From assembly GCA_902490305.1 (NCBI GenBank), contig CABUDI010000002.1, positions 62,001 to 126,000 of the forward strand: a stretch of DNA of 64,000 bases, given 5' to 3'. The notes beneath the pieces were generated by a model that was not told the origin of the DNA, ran no database searches, and saw nothing but the letters and a program-made list of their open reading frames with translations. Shown here in pieces: positions 1 through 7,867 of this stretch (position 1 is the first letter of the stretch; each line of letters starts with the position of its first letter). The DNA is from an uncultured Collinsella sp. (lineage in GTDB: Bacteria; Actinomycetota; Coriobacteriia; Coriobacteriales; Coriobacteriaceae). Both the position numbers and the translations under genes were made by a program.

Positions 1-2
1 TC

Positions 3-329
3 ATGACGCAGGAGGAGGCAGGTAAGCTGCCCGACTACGTAGCGGCCAGTGCGCCTGGGACCTCGCGTGACGATGAGCGCTTGTATGTATCACTGTTTGC
101 GCCGACAGGCGGCAGCATTACCGATCTAACCGTCGAGGGGACTCAGTTTGGACTGTTCGCTGCCACTTGGCACGGAGTTCCCTGCTATTCAGGAACCGTT
201 GACCTGCATGCTGGCGAGACGACGACGATCACGTATACGCTGACCACGTCGGCCGAGGCGGGGGACAAGCCGCTTACGCTGCGTCAGACTCCTACATGCC
301 AGGCGGCTCGCGACAGCGCGTCGGCGTAG
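3..329 (+). CDS. C-terminal end of a DUF4012-like protein (partial at left edge)
   Basis: The frame is open from the left edge to a TAG at 327-329, so this is probably the last ~108 residues of a longer protein rather than a gene starting at the ATG at base 3. The residues run from a Leu-Pro-x-Tyr segment through PGTSRDDERLYVSLFAPTGG, then a beta-rich stretch and a polar tail. This resembles the extracellular C-terminal end of DUF4012 proteins, which are common in Actinobacteria, are secreted or membrane-anchored, and have no established function. No membrane segment or catalytic motif is visible in the part present. The assignment rests on pattern memory of the family end only. Confidence 0.5.
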   Translation: MTQEEAGKLPDYVAASAPGTSRDDERLYVSLFAPTGGSITDLTVEGTQFGLFAATWHGVPCYSGTVDLHAGETTTITYTLTTSAEAGDKPLTLRQTPTCQAARDSASA

Positions 330-412
330 GGTTTTTCTGGTAGCGCAGATAATCGAGTACCATTTTGGGGCGGACAGGCAATCTGTTCGCCCCTATTTTG
401 TAAGGAGAGCGC

Positions 413-1744
413 ATGAAGTACTTTGGCACCGACGGCTTTCGCGGTGAGGCCAACGTTGGGCTGACGGTAGAGCACGCTTATAAGATTGGCCGTTTTGTGG
501 GCTGGTATTACGGCGCCAACCGCAGTGCTAAGGCGCGCGTGATCGTGGGCAAGGACACACGTCGCTCGAGTTATATGTTCGAGGCGGCGCTGGTGAGCGG
601 TCTGGTCGCGAGCGGTGCGGACGCCTATATGCTGCACGTGATCCCCACGCCGGGCGTAGCGCATCAGACCGTGGAGGGCTGCTTCGATTGCGGCATCATG
701 ATCAGCGCGAGCCACAACCCGTTTTGCGATAACGGCATTAAGCTCGTCAATAGCGACGGCTTTAAGATGGACGAGGACGTACTGGAGCTCATCGAGGACT
801 ATATCGATGGCAAGAGCGAGGTGCCGCTGGCCACGGGCAACCACATCGGCGCCACGGTGGACTACATGCAGGGCCGCAACCGCTACATTGCTTCGCTCAT
901 CGCCAGCGCGAACTTTTCGCTGCAGGGCGTCAAGATCGGCATCGACTGCGCCAACGGCTCGGCTTCCTCGGTGGCCAAGCCGGTGTTTGACGCGCTGGGC
1001 GCCGACGTGCGCGTGATCAACGCCGCGCCCGATGGCTTTAACATCAACGTCGACTGCGGCTCCACGCATATGGAGCGCCTGCAGCGCCACGTGGTGGAGC
1101 AGGGCCTGGACGTGGGTTTTGCTTACGATGGCGATGCCGACCGCTGCCTGGCCGTGGATGAGCGCGGTCGCGTGGTAGACGGCGACCAGATTTTGTACGT
1201 GTGCGGCGTGTATCTGAACAAGCACGGTCGCCTTTCGGGCGGTACCGTGGTACCGACGATCGCCAGCAACTTTGGTCTGGTCAAGTCGCTGGAGCTTGCC
1301 GGCCTGAGCGCCGTGACTAGCGGCGTGGGCGACCGTCACGTGTATGCCAAGATGCGCGAGGGCGGCTACAGCCTGGGCGGCGAGCAGACGGGCCATACGA
1401 TCTTTGGCGATATCGAGCGCACGGGCGACGGCATTATGACTTCGCTGCGCGTGATGGAAGTGATTCGTGCCGAGCGCGAGACGCTCTCGCAGCTCACGGC
1501 TCCGTGCAAGTTGCTGCCGCAGGCGCAGGTGGCCGTGCGCGTGGCGGACAAGGACGCTGCGCTCGAGAACATGGGCGTGCAGAACGCCATCGCCGAGGCC
1601 GAGGCGTCGCTGGCGGGCGAGGGCCGCGTGCTGGTGCGCAAGAGCGGAACCGAGTCGGTGATTCGCGTTTTGGCCGAAGCCCCCGACCAAGCAGCCGCCG
1701 ACGCCGCCATGAAGCGCATCGCCAACGCGCTCGAGGCTTTATAG
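413..1744 (+). CDS. glmM: Phosphoglucosamine mutase
   Basis: Converts glucosamine-6-phosphate to glucosamine-1-phosphate, the cytosolic step that feeds UDP-GlcNAc into peptidoglycan. At 443 residues it has the usual family length. All four signature loops are present: N-terminal FGTDGFRG; the phosphoserine loop SASHNP with the catalytic Ser at residue 100; the Mg-binding DGDADR at 239-244; the sugar-binding GGEQTGH; and the C-terminal phosphate loop RKSGTES. The ATG at 413 follows AAGGAGAG at normal spacing. It stands alone here, after the DUF4012-like gene and convergent with the M32 peptidase gene. The stop codon runs directly into a hairpin. Confidence 0.96.
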   Translation: MKYFGTDGFRGEANVGLTVEHAYKIGRFVGWYYGANRSAKARVIVGKDTRRSSYMFEAALVSGLVASGADAYMLHVIPTPGVAHQTVEGCFDCGIMISASHNPFCDNGIKLVNSDGFKMDEDVLELIEDYIDGKSEVPLATGNHIGATVDYMQGRNRYIASLIASANFSLQGVKIGIDCANGSASSVAKPVFDALGADVRVINAAPDGFNINVDCGSTHMERLQRHVVEQGLDVGFAYDGDADRCLAVDERGRVVDGDQILYVCGVYLNKHGRLSGGTVVPTIASNFGLVKSLELAGLSAVTSGVGDRHVYAKMREGGYSLGGEQTGHTIFGDIERTGDGIMTSLRVMEVIRAERETLSQLTAPCKLLPQAQVAVRVADKDAALENMGVQNAIAEAEASLAGEGRVLVRKSGTESVIRVLAEAPDQAAADAAMKRIANALEAL

Positions 1745-1772
1745 CTACGCGGTTTTACCAAACCGCGTAGCT
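1743..1772 (+). terminator. Hairpin immediately after glmM
   Basis: A 13-bp perfect stem (AGCTACGCGGTTT and its complement) with a TACC loop starts in the glmM stop codon. There is no T-tract after it, so it is an imperfect intrinsic terminator or an mRNA 3' end stabiliser. It is continuous with the nested palindromic repeat that follows. Confidence 0.6.
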
Positions 1773-1773
1773 G

Positions 1774-1912
1774 CTCGACGCTGCAAACGGCCCCAAGCGG
1801 CAATCTGACGCTCAATTTCAAGGGCGCGACCAGAAGGTCAGCGCCCTTTCATTTCACGTCACCTTGCTCGCTTGGGGCCGTTTTCGCTGACGTTGCCAAG
1901 ACATCGGCGTCA
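1774..1912. repeat. Nested palindromic intergenic repeat, family A copy 1
   Basis: Lies between the convergent glmM and M32 peptidase genes. Outer arms AAACGGCCCCAAGCG (1785-1799) and its exact complement (1869-1883) enclose an inner stem AAGGGCGC/GCGCCCTT (1820-1827, 1841-1848), capped by GACC-AGAA-GGTC. The left flank TCGACGCTGC, the cap, and a right flank CGCTGACGTTGCCAAGACAT recur with small changes after htpG. The stem sequences differ between copies while pairing is kept. See findings. Confidence 0.75.
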
Positions 1913-1949
1913 ACATGGTTGGCGTTGGCGATGGCGTGCTGGTCAATCC

Positions 1950-3524
1950 TTACAGCTCGTACAGCGTGGTGAACTTGTCCTGCAGGTAGCTGCAGTAGTA
2001 GCGGGCGTCAAAGTCCATGCCGCAGGCACCCTTGATGAGTTCCGGCGCGTCCTTGGCGCGGCCCCACTGCCAAATGTGCTCGCCCAGCCAGGTGCGGACG
2101 GGTGCCAGGTCGCCGCTCGCACAGGCGCCATTGAGGTCGACACCGTCGCGGCACATGGCCGGCACAAACATGGCGTCGTAGGCACTGCCCAGCGCATACG
2201 TGGGGAAGTAGCCAAACGAGCCGCCGCTCCAGTGCGTATCCTGCAGGCAGCCGTGCGTGTCGTCGGGAACGGGAATGCCCAGGTACTCGTCCATAAAGCG
2301 GTTCCAAAGCGCGGGGATGTCCTTGGCCGTGGCTTCGCCGGCAAACAGCATGCGCTCGATCTCGTAGCGCACCATAACGTGCAGCGGATAGGTGAGTTCG
2401 TCGGCCTCGGTGCGGATCAGCGACGGCTGCGCGATGTTCACGGCGTGGTAGAGCGTGTCCTCGTCGACGTCGCCGTAGACCTCGGGTGCATGGCGGCGCA
2501 GCACCTCGAGCAGCGGTCCCATAAAGGCGTGGCTGCGACCCACGGTGTTCTCGAAAAAGCGGCTCTGGCTCTCGTGGATGCCCATGGAGGTGCCGCCCTC
2601 AAGACAGGTGCGCGCATAGGCGGGATTGACGCCCAGCTCGTACATGGCGTGTCCCGCCTCGTGGATGATGCTGTAGACGTTGGAGATGCAATCGTCCTCG
2701 TAGATGTGTGTCGCGATGCGCGCGTCACCCACGGCAAAGCCCTCGCTAAACGGGTGCTCGGTAAAGGCAAGCGTGGTGTCGTCCAGGTCCAGGCCGACGA
2801 GCTTCATAAGGTCGAAGCTCATGGCGCGCTGGGCGGCCTCGGGCACGCGGGCGTGCAAAAAGTCGGCAGCGGGCTGCTGGCCGCGCTCGCCGATGGCGTG
2901 CACGAGCGGCACGACCGTCGCCTTGACCTCATCGCAAAACGCATCGAAGCTCTCGGCAGAAAGGCCGCGCTCGTACTGGTCGAGCCAAACGTCGTATGGG
3001 TCGCGCTTGGGGTCCATGAGCTCGGCCTGATGCTTGAGCTGGCAGACGATCTTGTCCACATAGGGCTCAAAGCTCGCCCAGTCATTGGCCGTCTTGGCCT
3101 TGTGCCACACGGCGTCTGCCTCGCAGGTGAGCCTGGTCCAGGCCTCGGCCTCCTCGGTGGGGATGACGCTTGCCTCGCGCTGGTCGCGGCCGAGCACGCG
3201 GATCTCGTCGAGCAGCTGCGGGTCGTCGATCTTGCCGCCGGCGACGGTCTCGCGTGCCAGCGAGCGCACAAGTTCGACGGACTTTTCGCTGGTCAGCAGC
3301 TTGTGATGCTCGCCGGCAAGCGTGCCCATGGCGTCGGCACGGGCGGCAGCGCCGTTGGCAGGAGCAATCGTCGCTCCATCGAACTCGGCAATCTTGAGCA
3401 GGTACTCGCGGGTCCACAGCTTGCCCTCGAGCTTGCGGAATTTTTTGACGGCCTTATCGACCTTCATGCCTTTGGGCGTCTTGCCCGCTGCGGGCTTGGC
3501 CTTCTTATCGTACTTCTTTCCCAT
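1950..3524 (-). CDS. M32-family metallocarboxypeptidase (Taq type)
   Basis: Cytosolic zinc carboxypeptidase that removes C-terminal residues from peptides; about 524 residues, close to the family norm. The zinc site is complete: HEAGH at 288-292 provides two His ligands and the catalytic Glu, and the family motif HESQSRFFEN begins at 317 with Glu318 as the third ligand. The C-terminal region (QDTHWSGGSFGYFPTYALG) is also typical of M32. I start at the MGKKYDKK methionine because AAGGA lies about 7 bases upstream; a methionine 15 codons earlier lacks a ribosome site. The Lys-rich N-terminus is a small addition to the family. Monocistronic, convergent with glmM. Confidence 0.93.
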   Translation of the reverse strand: MGKKYDKKAKPAAGKTPKGMKVDKAVKKFRKLEGKLWTREYLLKIAEFDGATIAPANGAAARADAMGTLAGEHHKLLTSEKSVELVRSLARETVAGGKIDDPQLLDEIRVLGRDQREASVIPTEEAEAWTRLTCEADAVWHKAKTANDWASFEPYVDKIVCQLKHQAELMDPKRDPYDVWLDQYERGLSAESFDAFCDEVKATVVPLVHAIGERGQQPAADFLHARVPEAAQRAMSFDLMKLVGLDLDDTTLAFTEHPFSEGFAVGDARIATHIYEDDCISNVYSIIHEAGHAMYELGVNPAYARTCLEGGTSMGIHESQSRFFENTVGRSHAFMGPLLEVLRRHAPEVYGDVDEDTLYHAVNIAQPSLIRTEADELTYPLHVMVRYEIERMLFAGEATAKDIPALWNRFMDEYLGIPVPDDTHGCLQDTHWSGGSFGYFPTYALGSAYDAMFVPAMCRDGVDLNGACASGDLAPVRTWLGEHIWQWGRAKDAPELIKGACGMDFDARYYCSYLQDKFTTLYEL

Positions 3525-3645
3525 ACCATATCCTTGATCTCGCGAGCCGAGTGCCACGGATGGGCGCACGGCCAGTTTGCACAGCTATTTGCCTTGTACC
3601 CAGCACGAACAAAACGGAACGCGGCGATGCGCACGCAGAATGTGT

Positions 3646-3943
3646 TATCCTATAGCCCAATGCGTTGACGGAGAGGGTTTTGCCCGCCGCGTCGCCGGCG
3701 AGAGAGGGAGGGTCATGGGCTGCAAGCCTTCCTGCGGTGGCAAGGGCCAAGCGTTCACTCCCGAGCAGCGACCTTAACGGGCGCGCGGCCAGTGGCAGCA
3801 AAGCCCCAGTAGGGAAGCCGTGAGCCTCGCGACAAGAGGCGCAGAGTGGGCACGGCGGGCCAGACATCCGCCGGGTCAAACAAGGTGGTACCGCGGAATT
3901 CAACCGTCCTTGGGCAATGCACATGCCCGAGGGCGGTTTTTTG
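3646..3943 (+). promoter_or_regulatory. T-box leader of pheST with Phe specifier
   Basis: A TATCCT -10 element sits at 3646-3651. The leader contains GCGAGAGAGGGAG, like the conserved kink-turn/bulge region of Stem I, then TTC at 3754-3756 followed by ACTCCCGAG, the position and context of a specifier loop. The T-box core AAGGTGGTACCGCGG lies at 3882-3896; its TGGT (3886-3889) would pair with the ACCA end of an uncharged tRNA. A terminator follows: ACCGTCCTTGGGCA (3903-3916) pairs with TGCCCGAGGGCGGT (3924-3937), then a T run. UUC is a phenylalanine codon, and the genes downstream are pheS and pheT. Uncharged tRNA-Phe should prevent termination. Confidence 0.93.
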
Positions 3944-4028
3944 TTACCGAACCGGGCCGCGTTTTCGCAGTGCCAGACGGCGACAGTCGTCCCGGCAGGC
4001 GGAAAGCGCGAGAGACGAAAGGGAAGAC

Positions 4029-5105
4029 ATGAGTCTGATTGATGATCTGGTCAAACTCGAGGAAGAGGCCAAGGAGCTCGTCGCAGGCGCCGACGACGCC
4101 GCAAAGCTCGAGGCCGCGCGCGTTGAGCTGCTCGGCCGCAAGGGCCGCATCACCGGCCTGATGCGCATGATGGGCAAGCTCGCCCCCGAGGATCGTCCCG
4201 TGATGGGCAAGCGCGCCAACGAGATGCGCCAGCTGATCGAGGGTATGCTCGACGAGCGCACCACCGAGATGAAGGCCGCCGCCCTCAAGCACGCGCTCGA
4301 GCACGAGGCTGTCGACATCACGCTGCCGGGCATCCGTCCGCAGATCGGCCATCAGCACCTGATCAAGCAGATCATCGAGGAGGCCGAGGACATCTTCTGC
4401 GGCATCGGCTACACCGTCGAGTCCGGCCCCATGGTTGACACCTCCTACTACAACTTCACCGCGCTCAACGCCCCCATGGATCACCCGAGCCGCTCGGCCC
4501 GCGATACCTTCTACGTGGTCGATAACAACCCCGGCAGCGTCGCGCACCCCGAGGCTCACGCCCATGGCGAGTCCGACGTGCTGCTGCGCACCCAGACCTC
4601 GGGCGTACAGATCCACACCATGGAGTCGCAGAAGCCGCCCATCTACATGATCTGCCCGGGCACCGTCTACCGTCCCGATACGGCCGATGCCTGCCACCTG
4701 CCGCAGTTCAACCAGATCGAGGGCCTGGTCGTCGACGAGGGTATCACCTTTGGCGACCTGAAGGGCACGCTCGACTACTTTGTTAAGTGCATGTTTGGCG
4801 AGGACCGCAAGACGCGCTACCGTCCGCACTTCTTCCCCTTCACCGAGCCTAGCTGCGAGGTGGACGTGAGCTGCCACGTCTGCGGCGGCAAGGGCTGCAA
4901 CTTCTGCAAGCACAGCGGCTGGATCGAGATCCTGGGCTGCGGCATGGTCGACCCCAACGTCCTGATCAACTGCGGCATCGACCCCGAGAAGTACACCGGC
5001 TTCGCCTTTGGTATTGGCGCCGAGCGCGTCGCGGCACTGCGCTACGACCTGCCCGACCTGCGCACGTTGATGACTGGTGACATGAGGTTCTTGAACCAGT
5101 TCTAG
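4029..5105 (+). CDS. pheS: Phenylalanyl-tRNA synthetase alpha subunit
   Basis: Catalytic subunit of the cytosolic alpha2-beta2 enzyme that charges tRNA-Phe. The 358-residue frame starts at ATG 4029 (MSLIDDLVKLEEEAKEL), 6 bases after GAAAGGGAA; the open frame further upstream lies inside the T-box terminator and is not coding. An N-terminal coiled coil (about 1-95) is followed by the class II core, with TADACHLPQFNQIEGL and the motif 3 segment FGIGAERVAALRYDLPDLR near the C-terminus. A Cys cluster (CHVCGGKGCNFC, around 282-293) is found in many bacterial PheS proteins. It is 63 bp upstream of pheT and shares the T-box control. Confidence 0.97.
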   Translation: MSLIDDLVKLEEEAKELVAGADDAAKLEAARVELLGRKGRITGLMRMMGKLAPEDRPVMGKRANEMRQLIEGMLDERTTEMKAAALKHALEHEAVDITLPGIRPQIGHQHLIKQIIEEAEDIFCGIGYTVESGPMVDTSYYNFTALNAPMDHPSRSARDTFYVVDNNPGSVAHPEAHAHGESDVLLRTQTSGVQIHTMESQKPPIYMICPGTVYRPDTADACHLPQFNQIEGLVVDEGITFGDLKGTLDYFVKCMFGEDRKTRYRPHFFPFTEPSCEVDVSCHVCGGKGCNFCKHSGWIEILGCGMVDPNVLINCGIDPEKYTGFAFGIGAERVAALRYDLPDLRTLMTGDMRFLNQF

Positions 5106-5168
5106 AACGCTTTCTTCTTAGTTGCAGTTTCCGGCTCAAAGCCGCATTTATGAAAGGAGACCAGTTAG

Positions 5169-7622
5169 ATGCGCGTTTCTTACGACTGGCTCAAGACCAT
5201 GATCGATATTCCGGAGGATCCCAAGACCCTTTCGGACGAATATATCCGTACCGGCACCGAGGTCGAGGCGATCGACACCGTGGGCGAGTCCTTCGACCAC
5301 GTGGTGACCGCCAAGGTGCTCACCAAGACCCCGCACCCCGATAGCGACCACATGTATGTGTGCTCGGTCGACGTGGGTGACAAGAACCTCGACGCCGACG
5401 GCAACCCCGCTCCGCTGCAGATCGTCTGCGGCGCGCAGAACTTCGAGGCCGGTGACCACATCGTCACGGCCATGATCGGCGCTGTCCTGCCCGGCGACGT
5501 CAAGATCAAGAAGAGCAAGCTTCGCGGCGTCGTGTCCATGGGCATGAACTGCTCCGCGCGCGAGCTCGGCCTGGGCGGCGACCACTCCGGCATCATGATC
5601 CTGCCCGAGGATACGCCCTGCGGCATGCCGTTTGCCGAGTACGTGGGCTCGAGTGATACCGTGCTCGACTGCGAGATTACGCCCAACCGCCCCGACTGCC
5701 TGTCCATGATCGGCATGGCCCGCGAGACCGGCGCCATCTTCGACCGCGATTTCCACGTTGAGCTGCCCGCCATCAAGGCCGAGACCGGCCGCGCGACCGA
5801 CGACGAGCTTTCGGTCGAGATTGCCGACGAGGGCCTGTGCGACCGCTACGTTGCCCGCATCGTGCGCAACGTCAAGGTCGGCCCGTCGCCCGACTGGATG
5901 GTCAAGCGCCTTAACGCCTTGGGCGTGCGCCCGCACAACAACATCGTCGACATCACCAACTATGTGATGATGCTCACCGGTCAGCCGCTGCACGCCTTTG
6001 ACCTGGACACCTTTGCCGAGCGCGATGGCCACCGTCGTGTGGTGGTTCGCGCCGCCCAGCAGGACGAGAAGTTCACGACGCTCGACGGCGAGGAGCGCAC
6101 GCTTGACGCCGGCATGGGCCTCATCACCGACGGCGAGCGCCCCGTGGCGTTGGCCGGCGTTATGGGTGGCATGGATTCCGAGATCGAGGACGATACCGTT
6201 GACGTGATGGTCGAGAGCGCCTGCTTCAATGCCGGCCGCACCTCGCACACCAGCCGCGACCTTTCGCTGATCTCCGACGCCTCCATTCGCTTTGAGCGCC
6301 AGGTCGACGAGACCGGCTGCGTGGACGTCGCCAATGTGACATGCGCGCTCATCGAGGAGATCGCCGGCGGCGAGGTCGCCCCCGGCTATGTGGACGTGTT
6401 CCCCGCGCCCAAGACCATCGATAGCATCAAGCTGCGCTTGGCCCGCGTGCACGCCATCTGCGGCGCCGACATCGAGCCCGATTTTATTGAGCGTTCGCTC
6501 ACCCGCCTGGGCTGCACCGTCGAGCGCGACGGCGAGGACTTTATGGTTACCCCGCCGAGCTTCCGTCCCGACCTGCCGCGTGAGATCGACCTAATCGAGG
6601 AGGTCCTGCGCCTATGGGGCATGGGCCGCGTTACGGCGACCATCCCGGCTGCCAAGAACCACATCGGCGGCTTGACCCGCGAGCAGAAGCTCACCCGTAA
6701 GGTCGGCGAGATCCTGCGCGCCTGCGGCCTCAACGAGACCACGACCTTTGGCTTTGCCGCCCCGGGCGACCTGGAGAAGATCGGTATGTCCACCGAGGGT
6801 CGCGGCTGCCCCGTGGTTCTCATGAACCCGCTGGTAGCCGAGCAGACCGAGATGCGTCGTTCGCTGCTGCCGGGCCTGCTGCAGTCCGTGGCCTACAACG
6901 AGGCGCACGGTACGCCCAACGTGCACCTGTACGAGGTCGGCAGCCTGTTCCACGGTCGCGAGAACGCCAGCCTGCCCAAGGAGACCAAGTCCGTGGCGGG
7001 TGTGCTCTCGGGCCAGTGGAGCGAGCAGTCCTGGAGCATGAAGTACCGCAAGCTGCGCTTCTTCTTTGGCAAGGGCATCGTCGAGGAGTTGCTCGCCCAG
7101 CTGCGCATCGAGAAGGTTCGCTTCCGTCCCGTCGAGGGCGAGGGCTATGCCTTCCTGCAGCCGGGTCGTGCTGCCGAGGTGCTCTCGGGCGGTACCGTGC
7201 TGGGCTGGGTTGGCGAGATCCACCCCGAGGCGCGCGAGGCTATGGGCATTGACGAGGTCGTCGTTGCCTTTGAGCTCGACCTGGACAAGCTGATCAAGGG
7301 CGCCCGCAACCAGGAGAACTACCGCGAGTTCTCGCAGTATCCGGCTGTTGAGCACGACCTTGCTATCGTGGTCGACAACGCTGTGACCTGCGAGGATCTT
7401 GAGCGCCGTATTACCAGCGCCGGCGGCAAGCTGCTCGAGGGCGTGCGCCTGTTCGACGTCTACCGCGATCCCATCCGCATCGGAGCGGGCAAGAAGTCCA
7501 TGGCCTTTGCGCTTACGTATCGCTCCGACGACCACACGCTTACCAGCGAAGAGGTCGAAAAGGCGCACCAGAAGATCGTTACCAAGGTGTGCAAGGGCGT
7601 AAACGGCGAGGTCCGCGGCTAG
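5169..7622 (+). CDS. pheT: Phenylalanyl-tRNA synthetase beta subunit
   Basis: Structural, tRNA-binding and editing subunit of PheRS, 817 residues, full length. Domains in order: N-terminal dimerisation segment (MRVSYDWLK), EMAP-like tRNA-binding OB fold (about 40-155, with PHPDSDHMYVCSVD), B3/B4 editing domain (about 213-390), B5 domain (about 405-478), the inactive class II-like core, and the C-terminal ferredoxin-fold anticodon-binding domain (about 720-815, ending around DDHTLTSEEVEKAHQKI). ATG 5169 follows GAAAGGAGACC. Cotranscribed with pheS. A hairpin at 7730-7762 may end the operon. Confidence 0.97.
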   Translation: MRVSYDWLKTMIDIPEDPKTLSDEYIRTGTEVEAIDTVGESFDHVVTAKVLTKTPHPDSDHMYVCSVDVGDKNLDADGNPAPLQIVCGAQNFEAGDHIVTAMIGAVLPGDVKIKKSKLRGVVSMGMNCSARELGLGGDHSGIMILPEDTPCGMPFAEYVGSSDTVLDCEITPNRPDCLSMIGMARETGAIFDRDFHVELPAIKAETGRATDDELSVEIADEGLCDRYVARIVRNVKVGPSPDWMVKRLNALGVRPHNNIVDITNYVMMLTGQPLHAFDLDTFAERDGHRRVVVRAAQQDEKFTTLDGEERTLDAGMGLITDGERPVALAGVMGGMDSEIEDDTVDVMVESACFNAGRTSHTSRDLSLISDASIRFERQVDETGCVDVANVTCALIEEIAGGEVAPGYVDVFPAPKTIDSIKLRLARVHAICGADIEPDFIERSLTRLGCTVERDGEDFMVTPPSFRPDLPREIDLIEEVLRLWGMGRVTATIPAAKNHIGGLTREQKLTRKVGEILRACGLNETTTFGFAAPGDLEKIGMSTEGRGCPVVLMNPLVAEQTEMRRSLLPGLLQSVAYNEAHGTPNVHLYEVGSLFHGRENASLPKETKSVAGVLSGQWSEQSWSMKYRKLRFFFGKGIVEELLAQLRIEKVRFRPVEGEGYAFLQPGRAAEVLSGGTVLGWVGEIHPEAREAMGIDEVVVAFELDLDKLIKGARNQENYREFSQYPAVEHDLAIVVDNAVTCEDLERRITSAGGKLLEGVRLFDVYRDPIRIGAGKKSMAFALTYRSDDHTLTSEEVEKAHQKIVTKVCKGVNGEVRG

Positions 7623-7729
7623 GTCCTGCACTGGGGTATGGGTCAGCGGTGGCTGCTGCCGAGTCCTACGTGACCGCTATGCCGGTATGAGGCACCGTTG
7701 AGCCTGCATATATGACACGCGCATTACAT

Positions 7730-7762
7730 AACGGCGTGCTGCTTTGTCGGCAGTGCGCCGTT
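7730..7762 (+). terminator. Hairpin downstream of pheT
   Basis: AACGGCG (7730-7736) pairs with CGCCGTT (7756-7762), with further CTGC/GCAG pairing inside, followed by TTTTGCT. It is a plausible weak intrinsic terminator for pheST and overlaps the -35 region of the next promoter. Confidence 0.55.
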
Positions 7763-7810
7763 TTGCTATGATAGCCCGCGGCGTGTTACGAATCTGACAT
7801 TACGTAACAC
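7744..7810 (+). promoter_or_regulatory. Promoter plus 28-bp palindromic operator of the Ni/Co importer
   Basis: TTGTCG (7744-7749), a 17-bp spacer and TATGAT (7767-7772) form a good sigma-70-type promoter. Ten bases downstream lies the perfect dyad GTGTTACG (7783-7790), N12, CGTAACAC (7803-7810). It covers the likely transcript start, which fits a repressor. The total length of 28 bp equals that of the known NikR operator (GTATGA-N16-TCATAC). The regulator itself is not in the window. Confidence 0.75.
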
Positions 7811-7867
7811 TGGAAAGGTAATTCAAGCGGCGTTGCAATTCCGTGCGCCGATAACCGGGAGGCGTAC

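Noticed and set aside
1872..3668. Open frame of 598 codons on the plus strand over the M32 gene
   Set aside because: The minus strand encodes a complete M32 peptidase with its zinc site; the plus frame has no recognisable protein features.
7623..7867. Cobalamin riboswitch before the CbiM/NikMN gene
   Set aside because: No GCCACTG or other B12-box core sequence is present; the visible control element is a DNA palindrome.
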